Below, piece after piece: positions 34,055 to 43,381 of a stretch of DNA of 64,000 nt. Made by a program: the position numbers and the translations under genes. Numbering within the stretch: the stretch's first letter is position 1; each line of letters starts with the position of its first letter. The DNA is from W0P28-013 sp963638355. GTDB lineage: Bacteria; Bacteroidota; Bacteroidia; Bacteroidales; Paludibacteraceae. The DNA lies in the NCBI GenBank assembly GCA_963638355.1, contig CAVHRT010000001.1, positions 1 to 64,000 of the forward strand, read 5' to 3'. The notes below the pieces were generated by a model, which saw nothing but the letters and a program-made list of their open reading frames with translations, had not been told where the DNA came from and ran no database searches.

Positions 34055-37006
34055 ATGAAAAAAAGAATTTTGACGCTCGTGGCCATTGTGGCAACCGTTG
34101 CTACTGTGGCATTTGCACAGCAAAATCCGAGCAAAGGTTTCACGCAGTACACGCTCAGCAATGGCTTGACCGTTTATCTGTGGGAAGATCACAACCAACC
34201 CGATGTTCACGGACGCGTGGTTTGCCGCGCTGGTGCCATCGACGAACCTGCCGACTACACTGGTCTTGCGCACTATTTGGAGCACATGCTTTTCAAAGGC
34301 ACCGACCAAATTGGCGCGCTCAACTGGGAGAAAGAACAGCCTCTCTACGAAGAGATTATCCGCCTCTACGACGAGTTGGCAAAAGTGCCGATGAAAGATG
34401 AGAAAAAACGCGACGAATTGACCAAAAAAATTAACGAAGTGTCGCGCGAAGCTGCCCAGTATGGCGCAACCGACGATTTCTCGAACTTGATCGAAGGCAT
34501 GGGCGGTGAAGATCTGAACGCATTCACAAGTTACGACTTGACCGCTTACTTCAACAATTTCCCCGCATTTCAAATGGAGAAATGGCTCGAAGTGAACTCG
34601 GAACGTCTGCGCAACCCTGTGTTTCGTTCGTTCCAAGCCGAGTTGGAAAATGTGTTCGAAGAGTACAACATGTACCAAGACTACAACAGCACGCATGTGA
34701 ACGATTTCATGCTCGAAAACCTCTACAAAGGTCACCCCTACGAGCGCGATGTAATTGGCAAAGTGGAGCATTTGCGCAACCCAAGCCTTTCGCCGCTTAT
34801 CGAGTTTTTCCACACTTGGTATGTGCCAAACAATATGTGCTTGTTGCTGGTTGGTAATTTCGATACCGAAGAGGTGAAACCTTTAGTTGAAAAATACTTC
34901 GGTCGTTTGGAGCCAAAACCGCTGCCCGAGCGCGAACATTTCACCGCAACCGATTTCGCTGGAAATCCGAAAGTGTCGAAAAAACTTGGCTATTATCCCG
35001 AAATCGTTTGGGGCTACAATGGCGTGAAACAGGGCGACGAAGATAATCTGCTTATCGACTTCACTTTGGGCATGCTCAACAACGATCACAGCACTGGCTT
35101 GTTCGATAAACTGATGCTCGATGGCGACATCACAGCCGCTTATGCCGAAAGCGACTCGCGCCGCGATCTTGGTCGCATCATGCTCATTGGCATTCCTTAC
35201 TTCGACGTGGCTCAAGGTCAGTACGAGTCGAACGCTGCCACCGAAAAATTGATCATGAAAGAGGTCGATAAACTGAAAAATGGTCAGTTCGAGGATTGGT
35301 TGTTCAAATCGGTGAAAGAGCAGTTGCTGCAAGAGACGCAGCTGATGTTCGAGGAGTCGGACAACAAAGTGAACATGCTTACTTACGCATTTGCTTACAA
35401 TAAGCCTGTCGAAAACTACTTCAATCAGGCCAACCGCATCAACGCCATTACGCGCGAAGATGTGCAACGCTGCGCTCAAAAATACCTGACGGGCAACCAT
35501 ATTACCATCACCATCGAGGAAGGCACGCCTAAAAAGAACAAACTGAAAAAGCCTGATATTCTGCCACTCGATCCGCCAAAAGAGAATGTAACGGCATACG
35601 ACGAAAAAATCAAAAATATGCCTGTTGGCACAGTGAAAGAGGAGTACAACAACTTTGCCGATGTTACCAAAACCAAACTCTATAACGATGTAACGCTCTT
35701 CTGCACCGAAAACAAAGAGAACGACATTTTCTCGCTCACTCTGAAATATGGTGTCGGCACTGCCAAAATGCCAAAACTCGAATATGCTACACAGTTGATG
35801 AACTCCGCTGGCGTAATGCCAAACACTGATGCACAAAGTCTGCGCCGCCAATTCAGCGAACTTGGCGCAAGTTGCACCTACTCGGTGAGCGACAGCTATT
35901 TCTACATCACGCTGATGGGCGACGAGAAAAACTTGTCGGAAATCTGCAAACTGATGACGCGTCAAACGCTATTCCCAAAACTCGACAACAAACAACTCGA
36001 GAGTGTGATTGGTGGCGTAATCAGCGGTCGTCTTATCGAGAAGAAAGACCCAAGCACCGTTTCGTCGGCTCTGATGGAATATGTGCTATACAAAGACAAA
36101 TCGAAATATATCGACCGCATCGATGTGGAAGATATGTACAACGTTGTGGCAACCGACGATGGCGATGTCTCGGTTAACTACCTGATTACTATTGGCGACC
36201 TGACCAAAACCATTATCGACGCTACAAACTACGAACTCGAAATTCACTTTACTGGTAAAACGCCAGCCAACGAGGTTGCAGAAATTTGCCGTCGCGACCT
36301 GCCTCTGAAGGAAGGCTTGACCAAGAGCGAATCGCCAGTGATCCGCGACCGCGCAAAATACGATCAGCAGACCATCTTCTTCTTGCCAAATGCCGATATG
36401 CAGCAGGCCAAAGTCTACTTCTACATCAATGGTCAGCCCTACGACATCGCGCAAGATGTGCCGACCGAAGCCTTCAACCAATATTTCAGTGGCGGCTTTA
36501 GCGGCTTGGTAATGAACGAAATACGCGAAAAACGCTCGATGGCCTACACCGCCTTCGGACAGATGGTTGCGCCAGAACTTCCGGGCAAAGATACCTATCT
36601 GATTGGCTATGTCGGCACGCAAGGCGACAAAGTGGCTGATGCCGTTGATGTCTACCTCAATCTGCTCAAAAATATGCCGCTCTATCCCGAGCGTTTGGAG
36701 AACATCAAGACCTATTTGCGCCAAGAGGCACTCACCACCAAGCCATCGTTCCGCAACAAGAGCTTCACATTCGATTATTGGCAGCGCATTGGCTACAACG
36801 ATGATCCCGCTCGCGTGAACATGCCAAAAATTGATGAGCTGCAGTTCGACGAAATCAGCGATTTCTACAACAAATACATTAAGGGACAACCCATTGTTGT
36901 GGTCATCACTGGCGACCCGAAAACTATCGATCTGAAAGCCATTCAGGCAAAATGGGGCAAAGTTACCAAAGTCAGCACCTCGCGGTTGTTTAAGGGTGGC
37001 TTCTAA
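34055..37006 (+). CDS. M16 family zinc peptidase (pitrilysin-like), secreted
   Basis: 983 residues with signal peptide (cleavage near AFAQQ, 21). First M16 domain carries the inverted zinc motif HYLEH at 73-77 and a downstream Glu region (ENVFEEYNMYQD about 194-205); the second half is the inactive M16 partner with the R/Y-type end (NEIREKRSMAYTAFGQM). The length covers both halves of the peptidase clam shell in one chain. Likely a periplasmic or outer-membrane oligopeptidase. No adjacent partner; ndk is 121 bases further. Confidence 0.95.
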   Translation: MKKRILTLVAIVATVATVAFAQQNPSKGFTQYTLSNGLTVYLWEDHNQPDVHGRVVCRAGAIDEPADYTGLAHYLEHMLFKGTDQIGALNWEKEQPLYEEIIRLYDELAKVPMKDEKKRDELTKKINEVSREAAQYGATDDFSNLIEGMGGEDLNAFTSYDLTAYFNNFPAFQMEKWLEVNSERLRNPVFRSFQAELENVFEEYNMYQDYNSTHVNDFMLENLYKGHPYERDVIGKVEHLRNPSLSPLIEFFHTWYVPNNMCLLLVGNFDTEEVKPLVEKYFGRLEPKPLPEREHFTATDFAGNPKVSKKLGYYPEIVWGYNGVKQGDEDNLLIDFTLGMLNNDHSTGLFDKLMLDGDITAAYAESDSRRDLGRIMLIGIPYFDVAQGQYESNAATEKLIMKEVDKLKNGQFEDWLFKSVKEQLLQETQLMFEESDNKVNMLTYAFAYNKPVENYFNQANRINAITREDVQRCAQKYLTGNHITITIEEGTPKKNKLKKPDILPLDPPKENVTAYDEKIKNMPVGTVKEEYNNFADVTKTKLYNDVTLFCTENKENDIFSLTLKYGVGTAKMPKLEYATQLMNSAGVMPNTDAQSLRRQFSELGASCTYSVSDSYFYITLMGDEKNLSEICKLMTRQTLFPKLDNKQLESVIGGVISGRLIEKKDPSTVSSALMEYVLYKDKSKYIDRIDVEDMYNVVATDDGDVSVNYLITIGDLTKTIIDATNYELEIHFTGKTPANEVAEICRRDLPLKEGLTKSESPVIRDRAKYDQQTIFFLPNADMQQAKVYFYINGQPYDIAQDVPTEAFNQYFSGGFSGLVMNEIREKRSMAYTAFGQMVAPELPGKDTYLIGYVGTQGDKVADAVDVYLNLLKNMPLYPERLENIKTYLRQEALTTKPSFRNKSFTFDYWQRIGYNDDPARVNMPKIDELQFDEISDFYNKYIKGQPIVVVITGDPKTIDLKAIQAKWGKVTKVSTSRLFKGGF

Positions 37007-37027
37007 CTTGCTGAAAATTAAAACATT

Positions 37028-37064
37028 GTAGAGACGCAGTTTCGACTGCGCCTCTGCGTGTTTT
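37028..37064. repeat. REP-like palindrome, copy 4, with T-run
   Basis: Arms GAGACGCAGT (37031-37040) and ACTGCGCCTC (37045-37054), one mismatch, loop TTCG, preceded by GTA as in other copies and followed by TTTTT at 37060-37064. It could end the M16 transcript. Confidence 0.65.
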
Positions 37065-37127
37065 TCTGGAAATCTGTAGAAATAGCGCGAAGCGCAATTT
37101 GAAATCTGAAATTTGAAATCTGTTTGT

Positions 37128-37589
37128 ATGGAAAGAACTCTCGTAATCATCAAACCGGGCGCAGTACAACGCAATTTGATTGGCGAAATCATCACCCGTT
37201 TCGAGCGCAAAGGTCTGCAACTTCAAGGGCTGAAAATGATTCAACTCGACGACCGCATTCTGGCCGAACACTACGCGCACCTCACCGACAAACCATTTTT
37301 CCCAACCATCTGCAACTCGATGAAGGCTTCGCCCGTAATCGTCTGCTGCTGGGCTGGCGTTGACGCAGTGCAAGTGGTTCGAAACATGACTGGTGTGACC
37401 AATTCGCGCAATGCACAACCAGGCACCATTCGTGGCGACTTTGGCATGAGCATGCAAGAAAACATCATTCACACTAGCGATTCGGTTGAAAATGCTGCCA
37501 TAGAATTGGTGCGCTTTTTCCGCCCCGAGGAGATGTTCGATTATCCCATCGCCACGCAACAGTTTGTCTATTCAATAACTGAGAAATGA
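37128..37589 (+). CDS. ndk: Nucleoside diphosphate kinase
   Basis: 153 residues from the ATG at 37128. It balances nucleoside triphosphates through a phosphohistidine. Catalytic His115 lies in ENIIHTSDSVENA; the start ERTLVIIKPGAVQRNLIGE and the MTGVTNSRNAQPGTIRGDFG block are intact. The stop overlaps the start of the M23 peptidase gene (ATGA), so the two are translationally coupled. Confidence 0.97.
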   Translation: MERTLVIIKPGAVQRNLIGEIITRFERKGLQLQGLKMIQLDDRILAEHYAHLTDKPFFPTICNSMKASPVIVCCWAGVDAVQVVRNMTGVTNSRNAQPGTIRGDFGMSMQENIIHTSDSVENAAIELVRFFRPEEMFDYPIATQQFVYSITEK

Positions 37590-38461
37590 TGCGCAGCGTT
37601 CGTTTTTGGCTGCTGGGCGCAATGACTTGCGCACCGGCACTTGTTCTGCACGCCCAAGAGGTGCTCTCGAGCGACGACCTTGGTGATATCGATGAATTGA
37701 AGGACACCACCGTTGTGGTCGATTCGCTGGTTCTCGATCCGACCTATCTCTACGGCTGTCCCGCTGCCGAACTCTATCACCATTCGTGGACTTCGCAGCG
37801 CATCAATCCTTATGGCGTGAAAATTGATAGCATTCCCGATTCTACGCTGATAGATGTGCGCGATTTTGTTTATCCTACGGTGAGTAATCGCATCACATCA
37901 AATTTTGGCATGCGGCGCTATCGTTGGCACTACGGCACCGACATTGGTCTGACTGTGGGCGATACCATTTTTTCGACTTTTGGCGGTTGCGTGCGCATTA
38001 TCGACTACGAGCCGAAAGGTTACGGACGCTATGTGGTGGTCCGTCACGACAATGGTTTGGAAACGGTCTATGCGCACCTCAGTCGCGTGCTTTGTCACCT
38101 CGACGAAGAGGTGGAGGCTGGTCAACCTATCGCCCTTGGCGGAAACACGGGACGCAGCACTGGACCGCATCTTCACTACGAAATTCGCTATCTTGGCAAC
38201 GCATTCAACTCTGTGAAACTTATCGACTACGAAAATCGTTGTGCTCGTGGCGAGACTTATCTGATAACGCTGGCCGACACCTACAGCCACAATGCTGCGC
38301 TGAAAGAGTTGGCAAAAGCCAAGTATCACAAAGTGCGCAAAGGCGATACGCTCTCGGGCATTGCGCGGCGCTATGGCACAACGGTTTCCAAACTCTGCAA
38401 GTTGAATCACATCAGTCCAAAAAAAATCCTCCGCATCGGACAATCCATTCGGTATAGATAG
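37586..38461 (+). CDS. M23 peptidase with C-terminal LysM domain
   Basis: 291 residues, signal peptide to about residue 23 (LVLHAQ). Lysostaphin-type M23 domain (about 95-205): first zinc ligands in RWHYGTDIGL and the HLH motif in GPHLHYEIR. A LysM domain ends the protein (about 248-291: YHKVRKGDTLSGIARRYGTT). Together this is a periplasmic peptidoglycan endopeptidase with a wall-binding module. It overlaps the ndk stop by 4 bases. Confidence 0.95.
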   Translation: MMRSVRFWLLGAMTCAPALVLHAQEVLSSDDLGDIDELKDTTVVVDSLVLDPTYLYGCPAAELYHHSWTSQRINPYGVKIDSIPDSTLIDVRDFVYPTVSNRITSNFGMRRYRWHYGTDIGLTVGDTIFSTFGGCVRIIDYEPKGYGRYVVVRHDNGLETVYAHLSRVLCHLDEEVEAGQPIALGGNTGRSTGPHLHYEIRYLGNAFNSVKLIDYENRCARGETYLITLADTYSHNAALKELAKAKYHKVRKGDTLSGIARRYGTTVSKLCKLNHISPKKILRIGQSIRYR

Positions 38462-38517
38462 TTAAAATTAGGAATTAGGAGTGAGAAGTCACGTCAATTA
38501 AGAATTATGAATTAAGA

Positions 38518-38577
38518 ATTAAGAACTGCCAACTGCAAAAGATGAAGATTCTGCGGTTCGACAGAATCTCCGCCCAA
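38518..38577 (+). repeat. 60-base dispersed leader element, copy 2
   Basis: ATTAAGAACTGCCAACTGC to ATCTCCGCCCAA, about 57 of 60 bases identical to the minus strand of 19621-19680. It lies upstream of lpd in the same relative orientation as copy 1 upstream of porZ. Confidence 0.8.
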
Positions 38578-38662
38578 ATTTTCAAATTTTCAAATCTTCA
38601 AATGAAAAATAGATTTTTGGCTCACAGACCCTAACTAAACCATTAAACTCATCAACTAGATT

Positions 38663-40000
38663 ATGTACGATTTCGCAATCATTGGTGGCGGTCCTGCGGG
38701 TTACACGGCTGCCGAACGCGCCTCGAAGGCTGGACTCAGCGTGGTGCTTTTCGAAAAAAATGCACTTGGCGGCGTTTGCCTCAACGAGGGTTGCATTCCC
38801 ACAAAAACGTTGCTCTATAGCGCAAAACTCTATCAAAATGCGCTCAATTCGGCAAAATATGGCATCTCGGTTGGAGATGTGTCGTTCGATTTCGCAAAAA
38901 TCAGCGTGCGCAAAACCAAAGTGGTGCGTAAACTGAACGCTGGCATACGTGCAAAACTGCAAAATGTTACGGTTGTTTCGGGCGAGGCAACGCTGAAAAA
39001 TGCCGATGCAATCGCCAAAATTGAATGTAACGGCGAATTTTACGAAGCCAAAAAAGTTTTGCTCTGTAATGGCTCGTCAGTTTTCATTCCGCCGATAAAA
39101 GGCACTGAAAATGGTCAGTTTTGGACTAGTCGCGAGGCGTTGCAGACTACCGAAGTGCCCGAAAGCATCGTCATTGTCGGTGGTGGTGTCATCGGAATGG
39201 AGTTTGCCGCGCTCTTTTCGGCATTTGGCAGCAAAGTTTCGGTTGTGGAGATGGCTTCCGAAATTCTGCCTGGAATAGATGGCGAAATTGCCGCACTTTT
39301 GCGTGTCGAATATGCCAAGCGTGGGGTCGAGTTTTACCTCGGTGCAAAGGTGCTTGAGTTGGACGATGGATGCGTAAAATTTGCCGATGAAATGGGCGAA
39401 AAGTCAATTTCTGCATCGCAAATTTTGCTGTGCGTTGGTCGCCGTCCAAATCTGCAAAATATCGACCTCGATGCGTTGCATTTGCAGTTGGCTGGTCGTG
39501 GTCTGAAAGTGGACGAACACATGCTCACCACCAATCCGATAATTTACGCTGCTGGCGACATCAATGGTGTGTCGATGTTGGCCCACACTGCCGTGCGCGA
39601 GGCCGAAGTGGCGGTGGCTCATCTGCTTGGCAACGACGACCGCATGCACTACGATGCCGTGCCTGGCGTGGTCTATACCAATCCCGAAGTGGCTGGCGTG
39701 GGCGCAACCGAACAGTCGCTGCAGCGCGCTGGCATTGCCTATTGGGCGAAAAAATTGCCGCTGGCATATTCAGGACGGTTTGTGTCTGAAAACGAAGGCG
39801 GCAACGGTCTTTGCAAACTTTTGTTCGACAACGAAAGTCACCTGATTGGCGCGCACATCATCGGAAATCCTGCGTCGGAACTGATTGCCACGGCTGCGCT
39901 CGCCATCGAACAGCACCTCACTGCCGACGAATTTAGCAGCATCATTTTCCCGCATCCATCAGTTGGCGAGATCCTGAAAGAAACCGTTTTTTCAAATTAA
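38663..40000 (+). CDS. lpdA: Dihydrolipoyl dehydrogenase
   Basis: 445 residues. FAD-dependent disulfide oxidoreductase: GGGPAGYTAA dinucleotide motif at 8-17, redox pair Cys39/Cys44 in GGVCLNEGCIPTK, NAD motif IVGGGVIGMEFA near 172, AGDINGVSMLAHTA near 297 and the active-site His in FPHPSVGEILKE near the end. As the E3 subunit it reoxidises lipoamide for 2-oxoacid dehydrogenases or glycine cleavage. The E1/E2 genes are not in the window. Confidence 0.94.
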   Translation: MYDFAIIGGGPAGYTAAERASKAGLSVVLFEKNALGGVCLNEGCIPTKTLLYSAKLYQNALNSAKYGISVGDVSFDFAKISVRKTKVVRKLNAGIRAKLQNVTVVSGEATLKNADAIAKIECNGEFYEAKKVLLCNGSSVFIPPIKGTENGQFWTSREALQTTEVPESIVIVGGGVIGMEFAALFSAFGSKVSVVEMASEILPGIDGEIAALLRVEYAKRGVEFYLGAKVLELDDGCVKFADEMGEKSISASQILLCVGRRPNLQNIDLDALHLQLAGRGLKVDEHMLTTNPIIYAAGDINGVSMLAHTAVREAEVAVAHLLGNDDRMHYDAVPGVVYTNPEVAGVGATEQSLQRAGIAYWAKKLPLAYSGRFVSENEGGNGLCKLLFDNESHLIGAHIIGNPASELIATAALAIEQHLTADEFSSIIFPHPSVGEILKETVFSN

Positions 40001-40145
40001 GAATTTTGAATTAAGAATTAAGAATTAGTCGGTAATTTCGTAAAATATTGCGGTTTATTCGCTTTATCGGCTAACTTAGAAACAGAAAATGCGTTAGCAT
40101 TTTCGAAAAACAATTTCAAACAATTAGAAACACTTTTAATCAGAA

Positions 40146-42218
40146 ATGAAAAAATCTTTTCGTCACCGCGTTGCCTTCCGTTTTCGTCGCTTTTGCAGGG
40201 CGAAATATGCCATGTTCTGTTCTGTGAAACGCGAAGTGACCATCGGTCGCGTGGCGGGCTACATTGCCGATCTGCAGTTGGCAAAATCGAAACTCGCTGG
40301 CGCAGCTGTTTGCGCAGTAGCAACCATTTTTTCGCCGTTGATGCTCTTGGCCGACGACGACCCCGATGCTTTCGATCTTCAGAACCTTGACGAGGTGCAG
40401 ATTACGGCTGTGAAACGCCAAGTGGCGAGCAATGCGCTGCATGTGGTGGCGACTGTCTCGGCCGAACAACTGCAATCGTTCCCTGTCACAACCCTTCCCG
40501 AACTGCTCGATTATCTCCCTGGAATCGACATACGCACACGTGGCGCAAATGGTGCGCAAGCCGACATCTCGATGCGCGGCGGCACCTTCGATCAAGTGCT
40601 AATCCTCCTCAATGGCGTGAACATCACCGACGCACAAACGGGCCACGCCAACCTCGACATTCCCATTGATTTTTCTGCCATCGAACGCATCGAAATCCTG
40701 CGCGGCACTTCGGTGTGCCAATTTGGACTTTCGGCATTCAGCGGCGCCATCAACATAGTTACAAACGCCACGCCACAACGCACTGTGCGCGCTGCCGTGC
40801 ATGGTGGCGACTTCGGCTTTTTCGCTCCGAAAATCGATTTTCGTTATGCAAAAGATGATTGGCACGTCGAGGCATCGGTCGACTACAATCAGTCCACTGG
40901 CTACACCGATAATACCGATTACAAATACGGAAATGCTTATCTATCAGCCACTTGCGACGATTCACTCACGGGAACTTGGCAAATGCAGTTGGGCGGACAG
41001 CTGAAAAATTTTGGCAGCAATTCGTTCTATTCGCTCAAATATCCCGATCAATTCGAGGCAACGAAAACACTGCTCGGCTCACTTTTGTGGCAAAAACGGC
41101 TGAATGTCGTTTCGCTCGAGGCATCGCTTTTTTACCGCGGGCATTACGATCGTTTCGAACTTTTTCGCGAAGGCAAAACGGAGGCACCAACGTGGTACAC
41201 AGGGCATAACTATCACTGCACCGACATGGGCGGAGCAAATCTGAAAGCGTCGTTCCCCTACCGAATTGGGCGCACTTCGTTTGGCGCGGAATTGCGTGAC
41301 GAACATATCTTCAGCAATGTGCTTGGCGACAAGCTTGAAAACGCGCGCCGTGTGCCTTTTGCTGCGGATTCGGTGCAATTTACCAAGGCAAAAAATCGGC
41401 TGAATGTGAACTATTTTGCCGAGCAGATGTTTAGCGTGGGCAATTTTGTGGCGGCGGTGGGCATTTCGGGCAACTACAACACCATGTTTCGCCACAATTT
41501 CGCCTTCACGGCCAATGCGTCGTATCATTTTGCTGCCGATGGCGAGGTGTTTGCCAACGTGAGTCGTGCGCTGCGTCTGCCCACTTTCACCGATCTCTAT
41601 TACCAGAGCACTACGCAGATTGCCAATCCGAACCTAAAGCCCGAAGAAAGCCTTACTTCGGAGATCGGCGTGCGCTGGGCTGGACATGGTTTTCGCACTA
41701 GCCTGAATGCCTATTATCGTGTTGGAAAAAATCTGATCGATTGGGTAAAAACGCCCGACGAGGAGCGCTGGCGCAGCGTGAACCATACGCGCGTCGATGC
41801 CTTTGGTGGTGAGGCTTCGCTGGCTTATTCGCACGGCTATTGGCTGAAAAATCTGGAGTTGAACTATGCCTATTGTCAGCTTTCGAAGGACGCGGGCGAG
41901 CTGATGTCGAAATATGCGCTCGACTACTTGCGGCACAAATTCACAGTAAATTTGGCGCACGGAATTTATAAAGGCTTTGGCGCAAGTTGGCAGTTCACTT
42001 TTCAGCAGCGCGAAGGCACTTACACCGATGTCGATGGTGCGGTGCAACGCTACACGCCAGCCTATCTGCTCGATGGCAGAATTTTCTGGCAAAATCAGAA
42101 ATTGAACATTTTTTTGGAGGGCAGCAACCTGATCGGTCAAAAATACTATGACTATGGCGGCATCGTTCAGCCAGGACGCTGGATAAAGGCAGGAATTTCA
42201 GTAAAATTTGATTACTAA
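40146..42218 (+). CDS. TonB-dependent outer-membrane receptor with extended N-terminus
   Basis: 690 residues. The N-terminus is unusual: about 48 mostly basic residues (RHRVAFRFRRFCRAKYAMFC, then SVKREVTIGRVAGY) precede the hydrophobic signal core (about 50-68) and the likely cleavage near LLADDD. The plug follows (TLPELLDYLPGIDIRTRGAN, ISMRGGTFDQVLILLNGVNI, IERIEILRGTS) and a 22-stranded barrel to the final GISVKFDY. The plug fits BtuB/vitamin or iron-type receptors without a SusD partner. Substrate unknown. Stand-alone gene 145 bases after lpdA. Confidence 0.9.
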   Translation: MKKSFRHRVAFRFRRFCRAKYAMFCSVKREVTIGRVAGYIADLQLAKSKLAGAAVCAVATIFSPLMLLADDDPDAFDLQNLDEVQITAVKRQVASNALHVVATVSAEQLQSFPVTTLPELLDYLPGIDIRTRGANGAQADISMRGGTFDQVLILLNGVNITDAQTGHANLDIPIDFSAIERIEILRGTSVCQFGLSAFSGAINIVTNATPQRTVRAAVHGGDFGFFAPKIDFRYAKDDWHVEASVDYNQSTGYTDNTDYKYGNAYLSATCDDSLTGTWQMQLGGQLKNFGSNSFYSLKYPDQFEATKTLLGSLLWQKRLNVVSLEASLFYRGHYDRFELFREGKTEAPTWYTGHNYHCTDMGGANLKASFPYRIGRTSFGAELRDEHIFSNVLGDKLENARRVPFAADSVQFTKAKNRLNVNYFAEQMFSVGNFVAAVGISGNYNTMFRHNFAFTANASYHFAADGEVFANVSRALRLPTFTDLYYQSTTQIANPNLKPEESLTSEIGVRWAGHGFRTSLNAYYRVGKNLIDWVKTPDEERWRSVNHTRVDAFGGEASLAYSHGYWLKNLELNYAYCQLSKDAGELMSKYALDYLRHKFTVNLAHGIYKGFGASWQFTFQQREGTYTDVDGAVQRYTPAYLLDGRIFWQNQKLNIFLEGSNLIGQKYYDYGGIVQPGRWIKAGISVKFDY

Positions 42219-42289
42219 AAAGTGAAGGACTGGAAATTAAACCTCGCTGACCACCGTTAATGCGTTAAACTTTTCAACTCGTCATCTTT

Positions 42290-43381
42290 TCAACTTTTCC
42301 ACCTAAAATCTCCAACCAATCCGCGCAGCGCAGAATAGACCACATAAACGGGATAGATTGCGCTCAAAGCGAGTGTGTGGCGCAGAAGTTTAGTTTGGTG
42401 TGTGAATGGCAGAAAAATCGCCAAAAATGCCGTATCTATCGCGAATTTTGCGCAAAAAGCAATGCAAAATGGCGTGAGCGTGGCAAAATGCAAAAAAATG
42501 CCGATGAAATCGAGCAAAATCAACGCAGAAAGTCCAAAAACCAAGCACGCCACGACGATGGTCGCTGGGTCGGTGTAACTGGCGGCTTTCGAGGTCCAGC
42601 GCGCCCGCTGATTTACAAAATCGTGCAGCGTGGTTTGCGGCTTGGTCGTTACCACAGTTTTTTCACTCTTCAAAAAGGCGATTTTACCGCCCATTTTCTT
42701 CACTTCGTGCAGAAGAAAAACATCGTCGCCCGAAGGTTGTTCGGTGTGCAATGCGCTATGGCACTGCAGCCAAACGCTTTTTTTGAAAGCCAAATTCGCA
42801 CCATTGCACATCACTGGCGCGTGTGCGCCACAAGCCCCAGCTGTCGATGCAATGAGCGAAGCAAATTCCAACGCTTGCAGTTGCTGAAACAGCGTGCTGT
42901 CGTCGGTCATGCGCACTGCGCCAAGCAGCAAATCAGGCTCATTTTCGGCGAAATAATCGGAAATAATTTGCAGATGTTCGGCCTGCAGCGTGCAGTCGGC
43001 ATCGGTGCAGACGATTATCTCATTTTTGGCGGCTAAAATGCCATCGCTGAGCGCACTTTTTTTGCCATTTCCTGATGCCAAAATGCAGCGCACAAAAGTG
43101 TGATTTTTGGCGAATTCATCGAGAATTTTTGCGGTGTCGTCGGTGGAGTGGTCGTCTACAAAAATTACCTCGAAATCGGTGTGCGTTTGTGCTTCGATCG
43201 ACTGCAAAAGTGGCGGCAGATTTTCGGCTTCGTTTTTGCAGCAGACAACGAGCGAAATCAGCGATTTCATCGGCATTTTTTCGGTATAGCGCGGTGTGCG
43301 TTTCCAGCCGATGGCAAACACCAAAATCATGGCAGCGTAGAGCGCCAAAAAACAGTATGTGGCAATGGAAATGACGACCAT
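42290..43381 (-). CDS. Family 2 glycosyltransferase, membrane-bound
   Basis: 363 residues from the ATG at 43381, which overlaps the comF stop by one base (TAATG); a longer frame into comF was rejected. One N-terminal helix, then the GT-A domain: SLVVCCKNEAENLP, the VIFVDDHSTDDTA donor site, CTDADC (DxD), PSGDDVFLLHE (acceptor base) and the QRARWTSKA motif (QxxRW) of processive or polyprenol-linked enzymes; two or three C-terminal helices follow. Likely makes a cell-envelope glycan or glycolipid. Product not known. Confidence 0.9.
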   Translation of the reverse strand: MVVISIATYCFLALYAAMILVFAIGWKRTPRYTEKMPMKSLISLVVCCKNEAENLPPLLQSIEAQTHTDFEVIFVDDHSTDDTAKILDEFAKNHTFVRCILASGNGKKSALSDGILAAKNEIIVCTDADCTLQAEHLQIISDYFAENEPDLLLGAVRMTDDSTLFQQLQALEFASLIASTAGACGAHAPVMCNGANLAFKKSVWLQCHSALHTEQPSGDDVFLLHEVKKMGGKIAFLKSEKTVVTTKPQTTLHDFVNQRARWTSKAASYTDPATIVVACLVFGLSALILLDFIGIFLHFATLTPFCIAFCAKFAIDTAFLAIFLPFTHQTKLLRHTLALSAIYPVYVVYSALRGLVGDFRWKS

